64,000 bases of DNA from JACVCJ01 sp052437175 (GCA_052437175.1 JBQVOK010000008.1:62001-126000); one strand, 5' to 3'. Shown: positions 15,931-24,701, counted from the first letter of the stretch. Notes: generated from the letters alone by a model not told the origin. Numbers and translations: made by a program.

Positions 15931-17139
15931 ATGCGCGTCCTATTCCTGATATTTGTCTGTACTGCACTTGCCGCCTGTGGCAAGGCCCAGAGGCCAAACG
16001 GCGTCTTTTACATCGAGAAGCAGGCACACGGTCCTGTAAACACCGGTGCCGAACAAACGGACAAATACCTGCCCCTGCTGCAGGGTAAACGCGTGGCTGT
16101 GATCGCCAACCAGACCAGTATCATCGGGCATCAGCACCTGGTAGATTCCCTGCTGAAACTGGGTGTGAACATCGTAAAGGTATTCGGCCCCGAACACGGT
16201 TTCCGCGGTAACCACTCCGACGGGGCCCATGTTTCCAGCGAAAAAGATGCACGTACCGGTCTGCCGGTGGTCTCGCTCTATGGCAAAAACCAGAAACCTA
16301 CGGCGGAACAGCTCAGTAATGTAGATGTGGTCCTTTTTGATATACAGGACGTAGGCTGCCGTTTCTACACCTATATAAGTACCATGAGCCTGGCTATGGA
16401 AGCCGCCGCGGAGAACGGCAAGGATTTCCTGGTGCTGGACCGGCCCAATCCCAATGGTTTTTATGTTGACGGCCCCGTGCTGCAGAAAGGGTTCGAAAGT
16501 TTTGTAGGCATGCACCCGATACCCATTGTACATGGTATGACCGTAGGCGAATACGCCAAAATGGTAAACGGGGAAGGCTGGCTGAAAAACGGCGTAAAAT
16601 GCCGGCTGAACGTGATCCCCTGTAAAAACTACAACCATAAAATGCAGTATACGCTACCCGTGGCCCCTTCGCCCAACCTGCCCAGCCGCGAAAGTATACT
16701 GCTGTACCCCACACTTTGCCTTTTTGAAGGTACCGACGTAAGCATAGGCCGCGGAACGGCTACACCCTTCGAAATCGTAGGCGCCCCCTGGTGGAAGGAA
16801 GCTCCCTATGTGTTTACACCGAGGTCCATACCCGGAGCCAGCGAAAATCCCAAATTCAAAGGCCTGGAATGCCGCGGCTATAACCTGCACGAATTCTCGG
16901 ACATGATACGCGGTATACGCAGCCTGTACCTCTTCTGGCTTCTGGATGCCTATAAAAACTGCCCCGATAAAAGTAAATTTTTCACTTCCTACTTTGAGAA
17001 ACTGGCCGGCAGCAACGCCCTGAAAGAGGCTATTGTGGCCGGGAAGAGTGAAGAAGAGATACGGGCTTCCTGGCAGAACGACCTCACGGCATTTAAGCAG
17101 ATACGGGCAAAGTACCTGCTGTATCCCGATTTTGAGTAA
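15931..17139 (+). CDS. namZ: NamZ-type (DUF1343, GH171) exo-beta-N-acetylmuramidase lipoprotein
   Basis: 402 residues. GH171 enzymes remove terminal MurNAc from peptidoglycan fragments, feeding cell-wall recycling. The lipobox CTALAAC places the lipidated Cys at residue 16, so it should act in the periplasm, membrane-anchored. Family motifs are ANQTSI, FGPEHGFRG, SLYG, DVVLFDIQDVGCRFYTY, LDRPNPNG and SPNLPSRESILLYPTLCLFEGT. ATG at 15931 was chosen; a TTG two codons earlier is possible. Length is normal. No other recycling gene is adjacent, and it ends 52 bases before an unrelated dehydrogenase that has its own promoter. The specificity is inferred from the family. Confidence 0.85.
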   Translation: MRVLFLIFVCTALAACGKAQRPNGVFYIEKQAHGPVNTGAEQTDKYLPLLQGKRVAVIANQTSIIGHQHLVDSLLKLGVNIVKVFGPEHGFRGNHSDGAHVSSEKDARTGLPVVSLYGKNQKPTAEQLSNVDVVLFDIQDVGCRFYTYISTMSLAMEAAAENGKDFLVLDRPNPNGFYVDGPVLQKGFESFVGMHPIPIVHGMTVGEYAKMVNGEGWLKNGVKCRLNVIPCKNYNHKMQYTLPVAPSPNLPSRESILLYPTLCLFEGTDVSIGRGTATPFEIVGAPWWKEAPYVFTPRSIPGASENPKFKGLECRGYNLHEFSDMIRGIRSLYLFWLLDAYKNCPDKSKFFTSYFEKLAGSNALKEAIVAGKSEEEIRASWQNDLTAFKQIRAKYLLYPDFE

Positions 17140-17161
17140 ACGATTGCCGAAGCTTTTTTGA

Positions 17162-17169
17162 TACCTTTG
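17162..17169 (+). promoter_or_regulatory. -7 box (TACCTTTG) of the dehydrogenase gene
   Basis: TACCTTTG fits TAnnTTTG and predicts a start about 16 bases before the GTG at 17192, supporting that start. No well-spaced -33 box; the nearest TTG is 15 bases upstream. Confidence 0.5.
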
Positions 17170-17191
17170 TGATTCTTAAAACAGCGATACC

Positions 17192-18634
17192 GTGCAGATT
17201 CAAAACTATATAAACGGCCGCTTCTCCGATCCGCTGAACGGCCGCTTCCTCGACAACACAGATCCCGCCCGGGGCAAGGTATACGGACGTATCCCCGCTT
17301 CCGGCGCCGAAGACTGCGACCTGGCCTACGAGGCCGCCAAAGCTGCATTCCCGGCCTGGAGTATGATGCCCGCCGCCGAACGCAGCGCCATACTGATGCG
17401 TATTGTAGAAGGTATTGAAGCCCGCCACGAAGAACTGGCGCAGGCCGAAAGTACCGACAGCGGCAAACCCCTCTGGCTTACCCGCAGCGTGGACATTATG
17501 CGGGCCGCTGCCAATATCCGATTCTTTGCGGAGGCCATCCTGCATTTTTCGGCCGAAAGTCACGCCATTCCCGGTCAGGCCATCAATTATACCCTGCGCC
17601 AGCCCATTGGCGTGGTGGGTTGCATTTCGCCCTGGAACCTGCCCCTGTACCTGTTTACCTGGAAAATTGCCCCGGCCCTGGCCGCCGGCAATACCGTAGT
17701 GGCCAAACCCAGCGAAATTACACCGGCAACTGCCTGGCTTTTTGCTAAAATATGCAGCGAGGCAGGCCTGCCCCCGGGCGTTCTGAACGTAGTACACGGA
17801 CTGGGCGGCGACATCGGTAAGGCCATTGTAAGCCATCCCGGTATAAAAGCTATTTCCTTTACCGGCGGTACCTCCACCGGCGCCGATATCGCCCGTATAG
17901 CCGCGCCCATGTTCAAAAAACTGAGCCTGGAACTGGGCGGTAAAAATCCCAACCTGGTATTTGCCGACTGTGATTTTGAAAAAGCGGTGGAAACCTCGGT
18001 ACGCGGCGCTTTTACCAACCAGGGACAGATATGCCTCTGCGGTTCGCGCATTTTTATTGAAGAGAGCCTGTACCCCCGCTTCCGCGATGCCTTTGTAGAA
18101 AAGGTGAAGCAGCTGAAGACCGGCGATCCGTCTGACCCGGATAACTTTATGGGTGCCGTGGTCTCTAAAGCGCACCTCGAAAAAGTAGAAAGCTATATCC
18201 AGCTGGCCCGCGAAGAAGGCGGTACCATACTCTGCGGCGGAGAACGTGCTGTGGTGGGAGGCGAATTTTCGGAAGGTTATTTCCTGCAGCCCACCGTTAT
18301 CGAAGGCCTTTCGGCATACTGCCGCACCAATACCGAAGAGATCTTCGGCCCCGTGGTAACACTTACACCGTTTAAAACCGAGGATGAAGCCCTGGAATTT
18401 GCCAACGCCACGCCCTACGGACTGGCCGCCATGCTCTGGACACAGGATGTAAGCCGCGCGCAGCGCGTTGCCGAAAAGATACAGGCCGGCATCGTATGGG
18501 TGAACTGCTGGATGCTGCGCGATCTGCGTACGCCCTTCGGCGGTGTGAAACAAAGCGGTGTGGGCCGTGAAGGCGGATGGGAAGCCCTGCGCTTCTTTAC
18601 CGAGGCCAAGAACGTATGCATAAAGTATGCATAG
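17192..18634 (+). CDS. Aldehyde dehydrogenase, 2-aminomuconic/2-hydroxymuconic semialdehyde type
   Basis: 480 residues with a GTG start. NAD-dependent dehydrogenase that oxidises an aldehyde to an acid. The catalytic Cys is in NQGQICLCGSR, the general-base Glu in LELGGKNP, the cofactor site in FTGGTSTG, and SPWNLP precedes the Lys of VVAKPSE. The LCGSR signature is characteristic of the ALDH8-like muconic semialdehyde branch rather than of betaine or retinal dehydrogenases. This suggests a role in tryptophan/kynurenine or aromatic meta-cleavage catabolism, but the other pathway genes are absent here. nadC, which acts on a product of the same kynurenine branch point, lies 1 kb away on the opposite strand. 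Confidence 0.85.
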   Translation: MQIQNYINGRFSDPLNGRFLDNTDPARGKVYGRIPASGAEDCDLAYEAAKAAFPAWSMMPAAERSAILMRIVEGIEARHEELAQAESTDSGKPLWLTRSVDIMRAAANIRFFAEAILHFSAESHAIPGQAINYTLRQPIGVVGCISPWNLPLYLFTWKIAPALAAGNTVVAKPSEITPATAWLFAKICSEAGLPPGVLNVVHGLGGDIGKAIVSHPGIKAISFTGGTSTGADIARIAAPMFKKLSLELGGKNPNLVFADCDFEKAVETSVRGAFTNQGQICLCGSRIFIEESLYPRFRDAFVEKVKQLKTGDPSDPDNFMGAVVSKAHLEKVESYIQLAREEGGTILCGGERAVVGGEFSEGYFLQPTVIEGLSAYCRTNTEEIFGPVVTLTPFKTEDEALEFANATPYGLAAMLWTQDVSRAQRVAEKIQAGIVWVNCWMLRDLRTPFGGVKQSGVGREGGWEALRFFTEAKNVCIKYA

Positions 18635-18667
18635 GCTTATAAAGGTAACTTAACGGAATATTCCTTT

Positions 18668-19597
18668 TTACTTTGGCTGCCGGTTGATCCGGTTCCATTT
18701 GATGCCGTTGTTCAGCTCGAAGCCTACGATCACGGAAATACAGTTCACGTAAATGAACACCATCAGTATCGGAAAGGTGCCGATGGCCCCGTACAGGGAA
18801 TTGTAATTATCGAAATTAGAAAAGAAGAACGACACGCCCCAGGAAGCCGCCAGTGCAATATTGGTGGAAAGAAAGGCTCCCGGCGAAAAATAGCGCGGCC
18901 GGTACTGCTTTACCGGCACCACCAGGTAAAACAGCGACATGGTGGTATAGATCACGATGTACAGCAATACAAAACGCCCGGCCTTGATCATAAATTCCAT
19001 ACCTGCCGAAAAATCGGCACTGAGCTGCAGACGCCCGATAAGTACCGTAGAATAGGCCAATATAACGATGGAAAGCGCCGACATTACAAAAATACCCAAC
19101 AGCAGGGCAAAAGAAAGTGCCCTGAGCGTACCGTTGCTGCGGGTTTCGGTTACGTGTACGCTTTTGTTCATGGCCCGCACCAGGCCCATCATCCCATTGG
19201 TGCTGAAATACCCGGCCAGCAGCACCGATACCGAAAGCAGTCCCCCGTTGGTATGCGTTACCACCTGCGCAATGGTGTCGTTAAGCAGTCCGGAGACCTG
19301 TGGCGGTATAATATTGGCATAGGCCTGCAGCAGTTTTTGCTGAAAACCTTCGATCGGCACAAAGGGGATCAGTGTGCAGATAAACAGCAGCGTGGGGAAC
19401 AGGGCCATAAAGAACTTGAACGTGGCCGCCGCGGCCCGGTCGCCCACCGAGCTTTCGGTAAGTCCGCGCACAAAGCTCAGGACCACGTCATAGATCGGGA
19501 TCCCTTCGAAACCGGGTAGCGAATTGCGTTTAAGCCGCATGATCGTAAAGCGGCTGATGGGCAGGGCAAGTATATATGTCAGCAGCTTTTGCAGCAT
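18668..19597 (-). CDS. YihY/BrkB-family inner-membrane protein
   Basis: 309 residues with about six membrane segments (for example FFMALFPTLLFICTLIPFVP, FVLLYIVIYTTMSLFYLVVPV and FPILMVFIYVNCISVIVGFELN). Family marks are GDRAAAATFKFFMALFP near residue 55 and VPVKQYRPRYFSPGAFLST. The family, once misnamed ribonuclease BN, has no settled function; some members are linked to transport or to virulence-factor secretion. The start codon is one base after the nadC stop codon, so it is the distal gene of a DUF4783-nadC-brkB transcription unit. Confidence 0.85.
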   Translation of the reverse strand: MLQKLLTYILALPISRFTIMRLKRNSLPGFEGIPIYDVVLSFVRGLTESSVGDRAAAATFKFFMALFPTLLFICTLIPFVPIEGFQQKLLQAYANIIPPQVSGLLNDTIAQVVTHTNGGLLSVSVLLAGYFSTNGMMGLVRAMNKSVHVTETRSNGTLRALSFALLLGIFVMSALSIVILAYSTVLIGRLQLSADFSAGMEFMIKAGRFVLLYIVIYTTMSLFYLVVPVKQYRPRYFSPGAFLSTNIALAASWGVSFFFSNFDNYNSLYGAIGTFPILMVFIYVNCISVIVGFELNNGIKWNRINRQPK

Positions 19598-19598
19598 C

Positions 19599-20435
19599 TT
19601 ACATGGCTTTCAGGCTCAGATCAAGGCTTTTCACACTGTGCGTGAGGGCGCCTACCGAAATAAAGTCTACGCCCGTAAGTGCGTATTCCAGGATATTATC
19701 TTCGGTGATACCGCCGCTGGCCTCGGTCTCGAAACGGCCTTTTATCTTGTCGAGCGCCTTTTCAAGGAGCGCCGGCGAAAAGTTATCGAGCATAATACGG
19801 TCTACACCGCCGTGACTCAGCACTTCCTGCAGTTCTTTCAGGTCGCGCACTTCGATCTCGATCTTCAGGTCCAGCTTCTTTTTTTTCAGGTAAGCCTGCG
19901 TTTTATCGATGGCCTGGGTAATACCGCCCGCAAAGTCTACGTGATTGTCCTTGATCATGATCATATCGTACAGCCCGAAACGGTGGTTGTAGCCCCCGCC
20001 GATGCGTACCGCTTCTTTTTCCAGGAAACGCATCAGGGGCGTGGTCTTACGGGTATCCAGCAGGCGGGCCCTGGTGGGTCTTATGATCTCGGCCAGGCAG
20101 TGCGTTTTGGTGGCAATACCGCTCATACGCTGCATAATATTGAGTACCGTACGTTCAATGGTAAGTATATTGCGCGAACTGCCTTCCACGTAAAAGACCT
20201 TATCGCCTTTTTTTACGGGTTCGCCGTCGTTGATGAGCACTTCGAGCTCTAAATTTTTATCGAATTGTTTAAAAATGGCCCGGGCCACTTCCACCCCGGC
20301 TATAATGCCGTTCTCTTTTACCAGCAGGCGTGCTTTGCCCCTGGCTGTAGCCGGTATAGTGGCCAGTGAAGTATGGTCTCCGTCCTGAATATCCTCTTCG
20401 AGTACACGTTTTAAAAAATCATGCAACATGTCCAT
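19599..20435 (-). CDS. nadC: Nicotinate-nucleotide pyrophosphorylase (carboxylating)
   Basis: 278 residues. NadC joins quinolinate to PRPP and decarboxylates it to nicotinate mononucleotide, the last step of the de novo branch of NAD synthesis. Visible motifs are EEDIQDGDHTS at the N-terminus, ERTVLNIMQRMSGIAT, DTRKTTPLMR, GGGYNHRFGLYDMIMIKDNH and, near the end, EASGGITEDNI and VDFISVGALTHS. All are canonical and the length is normal. A perfect inverted repeat lies seven bases upstream of its start. It is cotranscribed with the BrkB-like gene downstream; DUF4783 is 67 bases upstream. Confidence 0.95.
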   Translation of the reverse strand: MDMLHDFLKRVLEEDIQDGDHTSLATIPATARGKARLLVKENGIIAGVEVARAIFKQFDKNLELEVLINDGEPVKKGDKVFYVEGSSRNILTIERTVLNIMQRMSGIATKTHCLAEIIRPTRARLLDTRKTTPLMRFLEKEAVRIGGGYNHRFGLYDMIMIKDNHVDFAGGITQAIDKTQAYLKKKKLDLKIEIEVRDLKELQEVLSHGGVDRIMLDNFSPALLEKALDKIKGRFETEASGGITEDNILEYALTGVDFISVGALTHSVKSLDLSLKAM

Positions 20436-20441
20436 TACGAT

Positions 20442-20455
20442 CGTAGTTTACTACG
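20442..20455. promoter_or_regulatory. Inverted repeat CGTAG-TTTA-CTACG upstream of nadC
   Basis: Perfect 5-bp arms around a 4-base centre, between a -7-like box (TATTTTCG, minus strand) and the nadC start. It could be an operator for a NAD- or quinolinate-responsive repressor. Confidence 0.4.
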
Positions 20456-20502
20456 AAAATAGCAAAATACGGGCATAACAGCCCCGAAAAGGCGCAGAAA
20501 AC

Positions 20503-20877
20503 CTATTCTTTCTCGAACTTGAGGGTTTGTATGAGGTCGGAAGACCCCTCGCGGCGGAAATAGGCGGTTACACGCCAGCGCTGACCTTTGCTGGTGAGAT
20601 CGCCGATGATGTATTTGGAGGAACCGCTGTCGCTCTTGTGCTTCAGGGTGAACGTAGCGGGACGTATTTTTGTAAAAAAGTCATGAACCATAACCTTAGC
20701 CTGGGCTTTGGCATACATACCTTCGATACTTTCGATCTCGAGCTCCACCGTATTCATGAAATAGGTGCCCAGGGCATCTGCATCATTGTTCTCCAGTGCG
20801 GTGGTTACCTCTCCGATCTGTGCCTGCAGCGAAAAAGGTAAGAGAACGAGGGTCAGCATCCACAGTAGTTTTTTCAT
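20503..20877 (-). CDS. DUF4783 secreted protein
   Basis: 124 residues: Sec signal peptide (about 1-20, ending SLQAQ) and one DUF4783 domain (IGEVTTALENNDADALGTYF, TVELEIESIEGMYAKAQA, MVHDFFTKIRPATFTLKHKS, WRVTAYFRREG). The fold is probably an NTF2-like cone, which would make it a small ligand-binding or scaffold protein in the periplasm, but function is unknown. In this window it precedes nadC, 67 bases away, and diverges from rlmH across only 38 bases, so the two promoters must overlap or lie in the coding sequences. Confidence 0.85.
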   Translation of the reverse strand: MKKLLWMLTLVLLPFSLQAQIGEVTTALENNDADALGTYFMNTVELEIESIEGMYAKAQAKVMVHDFFTKIRPATFTLKHKSDSGSSKYIIGDLTSKGQRWRVTAYFRREGSSDLIQTLKFEKE

Positions 20878-20915
20878 GATGGATTTGTTCTTATTGTTTC
20901 GTTACTTTGTTGCGA

Positions 20916-21389
20916 ATGTTAATAGAACTCTTTTGCATCGGGAAAACCACGGATCCGGAAATGCGCAAGCTCACGGATACATATCACAAAAAGCTTGCCA
21001 AATATTGTAATTTTATTCCGGTAGAAAAAGAAGCTCCCGGACTAAAAAAGCATTTTTCATCCGCAGAACGCAAAAATATAGAGGGAAAAATGCTGCTCGA
21101 CTACCTGAAACCCGATGATTACCTGGTTTTGCTCGATGAGAACGGAAATATCTATTCTTCAGAAAAATTTGCCCTGCGCCTGCAGAAGATACTGAACCAT
21201 TCGCGCAAACGGGTACTTTTTGTGATCGGCGGACCCTACGGTTTTTCGGAAGAAGTGTACAACCGGGCCGATGAAAAGATATCGCTTTCGGCCATGACCT
21301 TTACCCACCAGATGGTACGCCTCTTTTTTACCGAACAGCTGTACCGCGCCTTTAGTATCCTGAACAACGAACCATACCATCACTCATGA
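20916..21389 (+). CDS. rlmH: 23S rRNA (pseudouridine1915-N3)-methyltransferase RlmH
   Basis: 157 residues, matching the usual 155-159. RlmH methylates pseudouridine 1915 in helix 69 of 23S rRNA on assembled ribosomes. It is a SPOUT (knotted) enzyme: KPDDYLVLLDENG and VLFVIGGPYGFSEEVY form the SAM-binding knot, and LSAMTFTHQMVRLFFTEQLYRAFSILNNEPYHH is the conserved C-terminus. ATG at 20916 gives the standard length; the frame extends a little upstream only through TTG codons. Its stop overlaps the ATG of the next gene by four bases (ATGA), so the two are translationally coupled. Confidence 0.95.
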   Translation: MLIELFCIGKTTDPEMRKLTDTYHKKLAKYCNFIPVEKEAPGLKKHFSSAERKNIEGKMLLDYLKPDDYLVLLDENGNIYSSEKFALRLQKILNHSRKRVLFVIGGPYGFSEEVYNRADEKISLSAMTFTHQMVRLFFTEQLYRAFSILNNEPYHHS

Positions 21390-22060
21390 ATTGCGAAGCC
21401 ATCATTTTCGACTTCGGAGGTATACTCCTTCCCATCGACTACCAGGCCGTGGCCCGTTCCTTTGACGCGCTGATGCCCGGCGGGAATACCCGGATCTATT
21501 CACAGCAGAAGCAGTTACCCGTTTTTGATGCCCTGGAACGCGGAGAGACCAGTGCAGCGGAATTCCTGGCCGCCCTGAAGGAAATTTTTCCCGATGCCGC
21601 CGAACAGCAGCTGCAGGAGGCCTGGAACTCGATACTGGGCCCCATGCCCGCAGAACGACTTGCCCTGCTGGAAAAAGTACGTAAAAATTACCGCATTTTC
21701 CTGCTGAGCAATACCAATGTGATCCATGCCGCCCATTTTGAACAGGATTTTAAAGAGCGCTTCGGCCAGCTTCCCGAAGCCTGGTTCGATGGTATTTACT
21801 ACAGTTATGAATGTGGCTTCCGTAAACCCGAAAAGGCCATCTTCGACCTGGTGATGCTCGAAAATAACCTGGACGCCCGCCGTACCGTGTTCTTCGAAGA
21901 TACCATCGCCAACGTGGAAGGCGCTCTGCAGGCGGGTATACCTACCGTGTTCGTGAACATACCGGAAGGACAGCGGACCGAAGATTATTTTGACACCGGG
22001 ACCGGGCTGCTGCATAACGAAAAGCTGTTAACCGACCTGCGTATGCCCTCATTTTCTTAA
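21386..22060 (+). CDS. HAD-superfamily phosphatase (YihX-like)
   Basis: 224 residues. Motif I is FDFGG (nucleophile Asp9), with Gly replacing the second acid, as is normal in the YihX/epoxide-hydrolase-N branch. Motif II is LLSNTN, motif III the Lys of GFRKPEKAIFD, and motif IV FFEDTIANVEGA. A helical cap lies at about 20-90. Such enzymes dephosphorylate small sugar phosphates or nucleotides; the substrate here is unknown. Coupled to rlmH by an ATGA overlap and 14 bases upstream of a MazG-like gene, which suggests a small housekeeping operon. Confidence 0.85.
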   Translation: MNCEAIIFDFGGILLPIDYQAVARSFDALMPGGNTRIYSQQKQLPVFDALERGETSAAEFLAALKEIFPDAAEQQLQEAWNSILGPMPAERLALLEKVRKNYRIFLLSNTNVIHAAHFEQDFKERFGQLPEAWFDGIYYSYECGFRKPEKAIFDLVMLENNLDARRTVFFEDTIANVEGALQAGIPTVFVNIPEGQRTEDYFDTGTGLLHNEKLLTDLRMPSFS

Positions 22061-22074
22061 CAATACAAAAAACT

Positions 22075-22410
22075 ATGGAACCCAAAAGCCTGGAACAGAT
22101 GCAGCAGGAAGTAGACCAGTGGATAAAGACCACCGGCGTACGCTACTTTTCCGAACTTACCAATATGGCCATACTTACCGAAGAAGTGGGCGAACTGGCA
22201 CGTATCATGGCACGCACCTACGGCGATCAGTCCTTTAAAAAGACCGACCTGGGCAAGGACCTGGGCGATGAAATGGCCGACGTGCTCTGGGTACTGATCT
22301 GCCTGGCCAACCAGACGGGCACCGACCTTACGGAAGCCTTTGAAAAGAACATGCAGAAAAAGACGCAGCGCGACAGCGAGCGTCATAAGAACAACCCCAA
22401 ACTGCGCTAA
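22075..22410 (+). CDS. MazG-like nucleotide pyrophosphohydrolase
   Basis: 111 residues, a single MazG domain. The metal-binding pattern is present: ExxE in TEEVGELAR (Glu37, Glu40) and ExxD in GDEMADVLW (Glu66, Asp69). Such short forms hydrolyse (d)NTPs to monophosphates, cleaning the nucleotide pool. It ends with a Lys/Arg-rich tail (KKTQRDSERHKNNPKLR), which is typical. Last gene of the rlmH-HAD-mazG unit; its stop is three bases from the stop of the convergent rnr gene. Confidence 0.88.
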   Translation: MEPKSLEQMQQEVDQWIKTTGVRYFSELTNMAILTEEVGELARIMARTYGDQSFKKTDLGKDLGDEMADVLWVLICLANQTGTDLTEAFEKNMQKKTQRDSERHKNNPKLR

Positions 22411-22413
22411 GGC

Positions 22414-24576
22414 TTACAGGTTCTCGAACAGCAGGTCGATCTGGCGTCTGTCCATATCCACCTTGTTCACCAGCACATGTACGCGGTCGCCCAGGCGGTA
22501 CGACTTTTTGCGGCTCTTTCCGAATACGGCCATGCGTTTTTCATCGAAGAAGTAGAAATCATCGCGCATTTCGCGCAGGCGTACCATGCCCTCGCAACGG
22601 GTCTCTTCGATCTCTACGTAAACACCCCATTCGGTAACACCGGTAATTACCCCGGCATATACGCGGCCTACGCGCTCCAGCATAAATTCTACCTGTTTGT
22701 ACTTAACGGAGGCGCGTTCAGCTTCGGCAGCCAGCCGTTCCCGTTCGCTGCTGTGGTTACAGAGCTGTTCCAGGTCCGATTCTTTGGGCTGGGCGTTCTC
22801 GTCGTCGAGGTAAGTTTGCAGCAGGCGGTGCACCAGTACGTCGGGGTAACGGCGTATGGGCGAGGTAAAGTGCGTATAGTAATCGAACGAAAGCCCGTAG
22901 TGCCCGATATTCTTTGTGGAATAAATGGCTTTGGCCATACTGCGGATCGCCAGCTGACGGATCATATCGCCTTCGGGCTTATCCTGCACTTCGGCCAGCA
23001 GGGCATTGATGTTCTTGGATATTTTCTTCGGATTGTCCAGTTCCAGGTGGTAGCCCAGCGTTTTTACAAAGGAGGCAAAATCCTGCAGCTTGCTTTCGTC
23101 GGGCAGGTCGTGTATACGATACACAAAAGGCCGGCTGCGCTTTTTACCTTTGGGCAGGGCTACAAATTCGGTCACTTTTTTATTGGCCAGCAGCATAAAC
23201 TCTTCGATCAGCTGGTTGGCCTCACGTTGTATCTTAAAGTATACGTCTACGGGTTTTCCGTTCTCGTCGAGCAGGAATTTCACCTCGGCCTGGTCTACAC
23301 GCAGGGCCCCGTCCTTAAAGCGGTGTCCGCGCATGATCTGCGCCAGTTTATGCAGCAGCAGTATGGGTGCCGAGAAATCGTCTTCTTTTCCTTCGATGAT
23401 CTCCTGGGCCTCTTCGTAGCTGAAACGGCGGTCGCTGTGGATAACGGTACGGCCGAACCACTGCTCCAGCACTTCGGCGTTCTCGTTCATGACAAATACG
23501 GCCGAAAACGTGAACTTATCTTCGTTGGGCCGCAGGGAACATACGCCGTTGCTGAGTTTTTCGGGCAGCATGGGTACCACACGGTCTACCAGGTATACCG
23601 AAGTGGCCCGTTTTACAGCTTCTTTATCGAGGCGGGAGCCAGGTGTTACGTAATGCGATACATCGGCAATGTGTACGCCGATCTCCCATTTGCCGTCGCC
23701 GAGTTCTTTCAGGGAAAGAGCATCGTCAAAGTCCTTGGCGTCTGCCGGGTCAATGGTAAAGGTAAGCGTATCGCGGAAGTCACGGCGCTTTTTAATTTCG
23801 GCCTGGGGCAGGTCAAAGGATATACGTTCGGCATCCTCTTCCACTTCGGGCGGAAACTCGTACGGCAGGCCATATTCTTCCAGGATGGCATGCATTTCGG
23901 CGTTATTTTCGCCGCTTTTACCCAGCACCCGTATCACTTCGCCGCGGGCATCCATTCCCTGCTGTACCGGCCAGTCGGTGATCTTCGCCACCACCTTCAT
24001 GCCCGGCGAAGCGCCTTTGGAAACATCCAGCGGTATATATATGGCAAAGGGAATACGGTTGCTGTCGGGATTTACGTACATATTGGCCGGGGTACCCGCC
24101 AGGGTACCTACCCATTCGGATTTGCCGCGCTCCACCACTTCGAGCACCTCCCCTTCGGGCGAGCCGCCTTTTTTGGGGAAGAGCACTACTTTTACCACAT
24201 CGCCGTGGTAGGCATTGGCCAGGTAACGGGCATGGATAAAGATGTCCTTTTCACTTTCCGGGGAAATTACATAGGCATTGCCGCTGCTGAGGTAATCCAC
24301 ACGGCCGCTCAGTACCTGGAACGGCTTTCTGGCCATGAACTTACCGGGCTGTACTTCTTCGATCTCTCCCAGTAGCAATAAGGTTTGCAGCGCCTTGTAT
24401 ATGTTGTCCTGTTCTTCTCTGGTCTCAAATCCGAGTTTACTGCTGATCTGCTTTGCATTGAGCGGAGCCGACGGATTCGACTTTAAAAAGGTAAGAAGCG
24501 TATCGCTTAAAATTCTCGCTTCCTTATTCGTGTTCTGTTTGTTTTTTTTGTTGGATTGTTTTCGTGATGAACTCAT
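22414..24576 (-). CDS. rnr: Ribonuclease R
   Basis: 720 residues. RNase R is a processive 3'-5' exoribonuclease that degrades structured RNA and acts in rRNA quality control. Order: basic N-terminus (SSSRKQSNKKNKQN), a winged-helix domain (about 20-80), cold-shock OB domains (about 85-230), the RNB catalytic domain (about 255-580) with DPADAKDFDDALS supplying catalytic Asps and HYTHFTSPIRRYPD-type signature (YYTHFTSPIRRYPDVLVHR), then a C-terminal S1 domain (VGRVYAGVITGVTEWGVYVEIE). All motifs are intact. A fully matching promoter lies just upstream. Confidence 0.95.
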   Translation of the reverse strand: MSSSRKQSNKKNKQNTNKEARILSDTLLTFLKSNPSAPLNAKQISSKLGFETREEQDNIYKALQTLLLLGEIEEVQPGKFMARKPFQVLSGRVDYLSSGNAYVISPESEKDIFIHARYLANAYHGDVVKVVLFPKKGGSPEGEVLEVVERGKSEWVGTLAGTPANMYVNPDSNRIPFAIYIPLDVSKGASPGMKVVAKITDWPVQQGMDARGEVIRVLGKSGENNAEMHAILEEYGLPYEFPPEVEEDAERISFDLPQAEIKKRRDFRDTLTFTIDPADAKDFDDALSLKELGDGKWEIGVHIADVSHYVTPGSRLDKEAVKRATSVYLVDRVVPMLPEKLSNGVCSLRPNEDKFTFSAVFVMNENAEVLEQWFGRTVIHSDRRFSYEEAQEIIEGKEDDFSAPILLLHKLAQIMRGHRFKDGALRVDQAEVKFLLDENGKPVDVYFKIQREANQLIEEFMLLANKKVTEFVALPKGKKRSRPFVYRIHDLPDESKLQDFASFVKTLGYHLELDNPKKISKNINALLAEVQDKPEGDMIRQLAIRSMAKAIYSTKNIGHYGLSFDYYTHFTSPIRRYPDVLVHRLLQTYLDDENAQPKESDLEQLCNHSSERERLAAEAERASVKYKQVEFMLERVGRVYAGVITGVTEWGVYVEIEETRCEGMVRLREMRDDFYFFDEKRMAVFGKSRKKSYRLGDRVHVLVNKVDMDRRQIDLLFENL

Positions 24577-24600
24577 ACTGTTAAACTAAGAGAATCATTA

Positions 24601-24630
24601 GCAATATACGAAGTTTAATGAATCGTACAA
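24601..24630 (-). promoter_or_regulatory. rnr promoter (TTG-N19-TATATTGC)
   Basis: On the minus strand TTG (24630-24628) is 19 bases from TATATTGC (24608-24601), predicting a start near 24594 and an ~18-base leader before the rnr ATG. Confidence 0.55.
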
Positions 24631-24701
24631 TGATTCGGTTTATTATCATTTCGTTTCAGCGCTGCTGCATACCGGCTATCCGCAACATCGGCCAAACGAA
24701 G

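Noticed and set aside
22477..24375. Long open frame on the plus strand, opposite rnr
   Set aside because: Its translation is low-complexity, Phe/Val/Gly/Tyr-rich and without motifs; rnr on the other strand is complete. It results from codon bias of the real gene.
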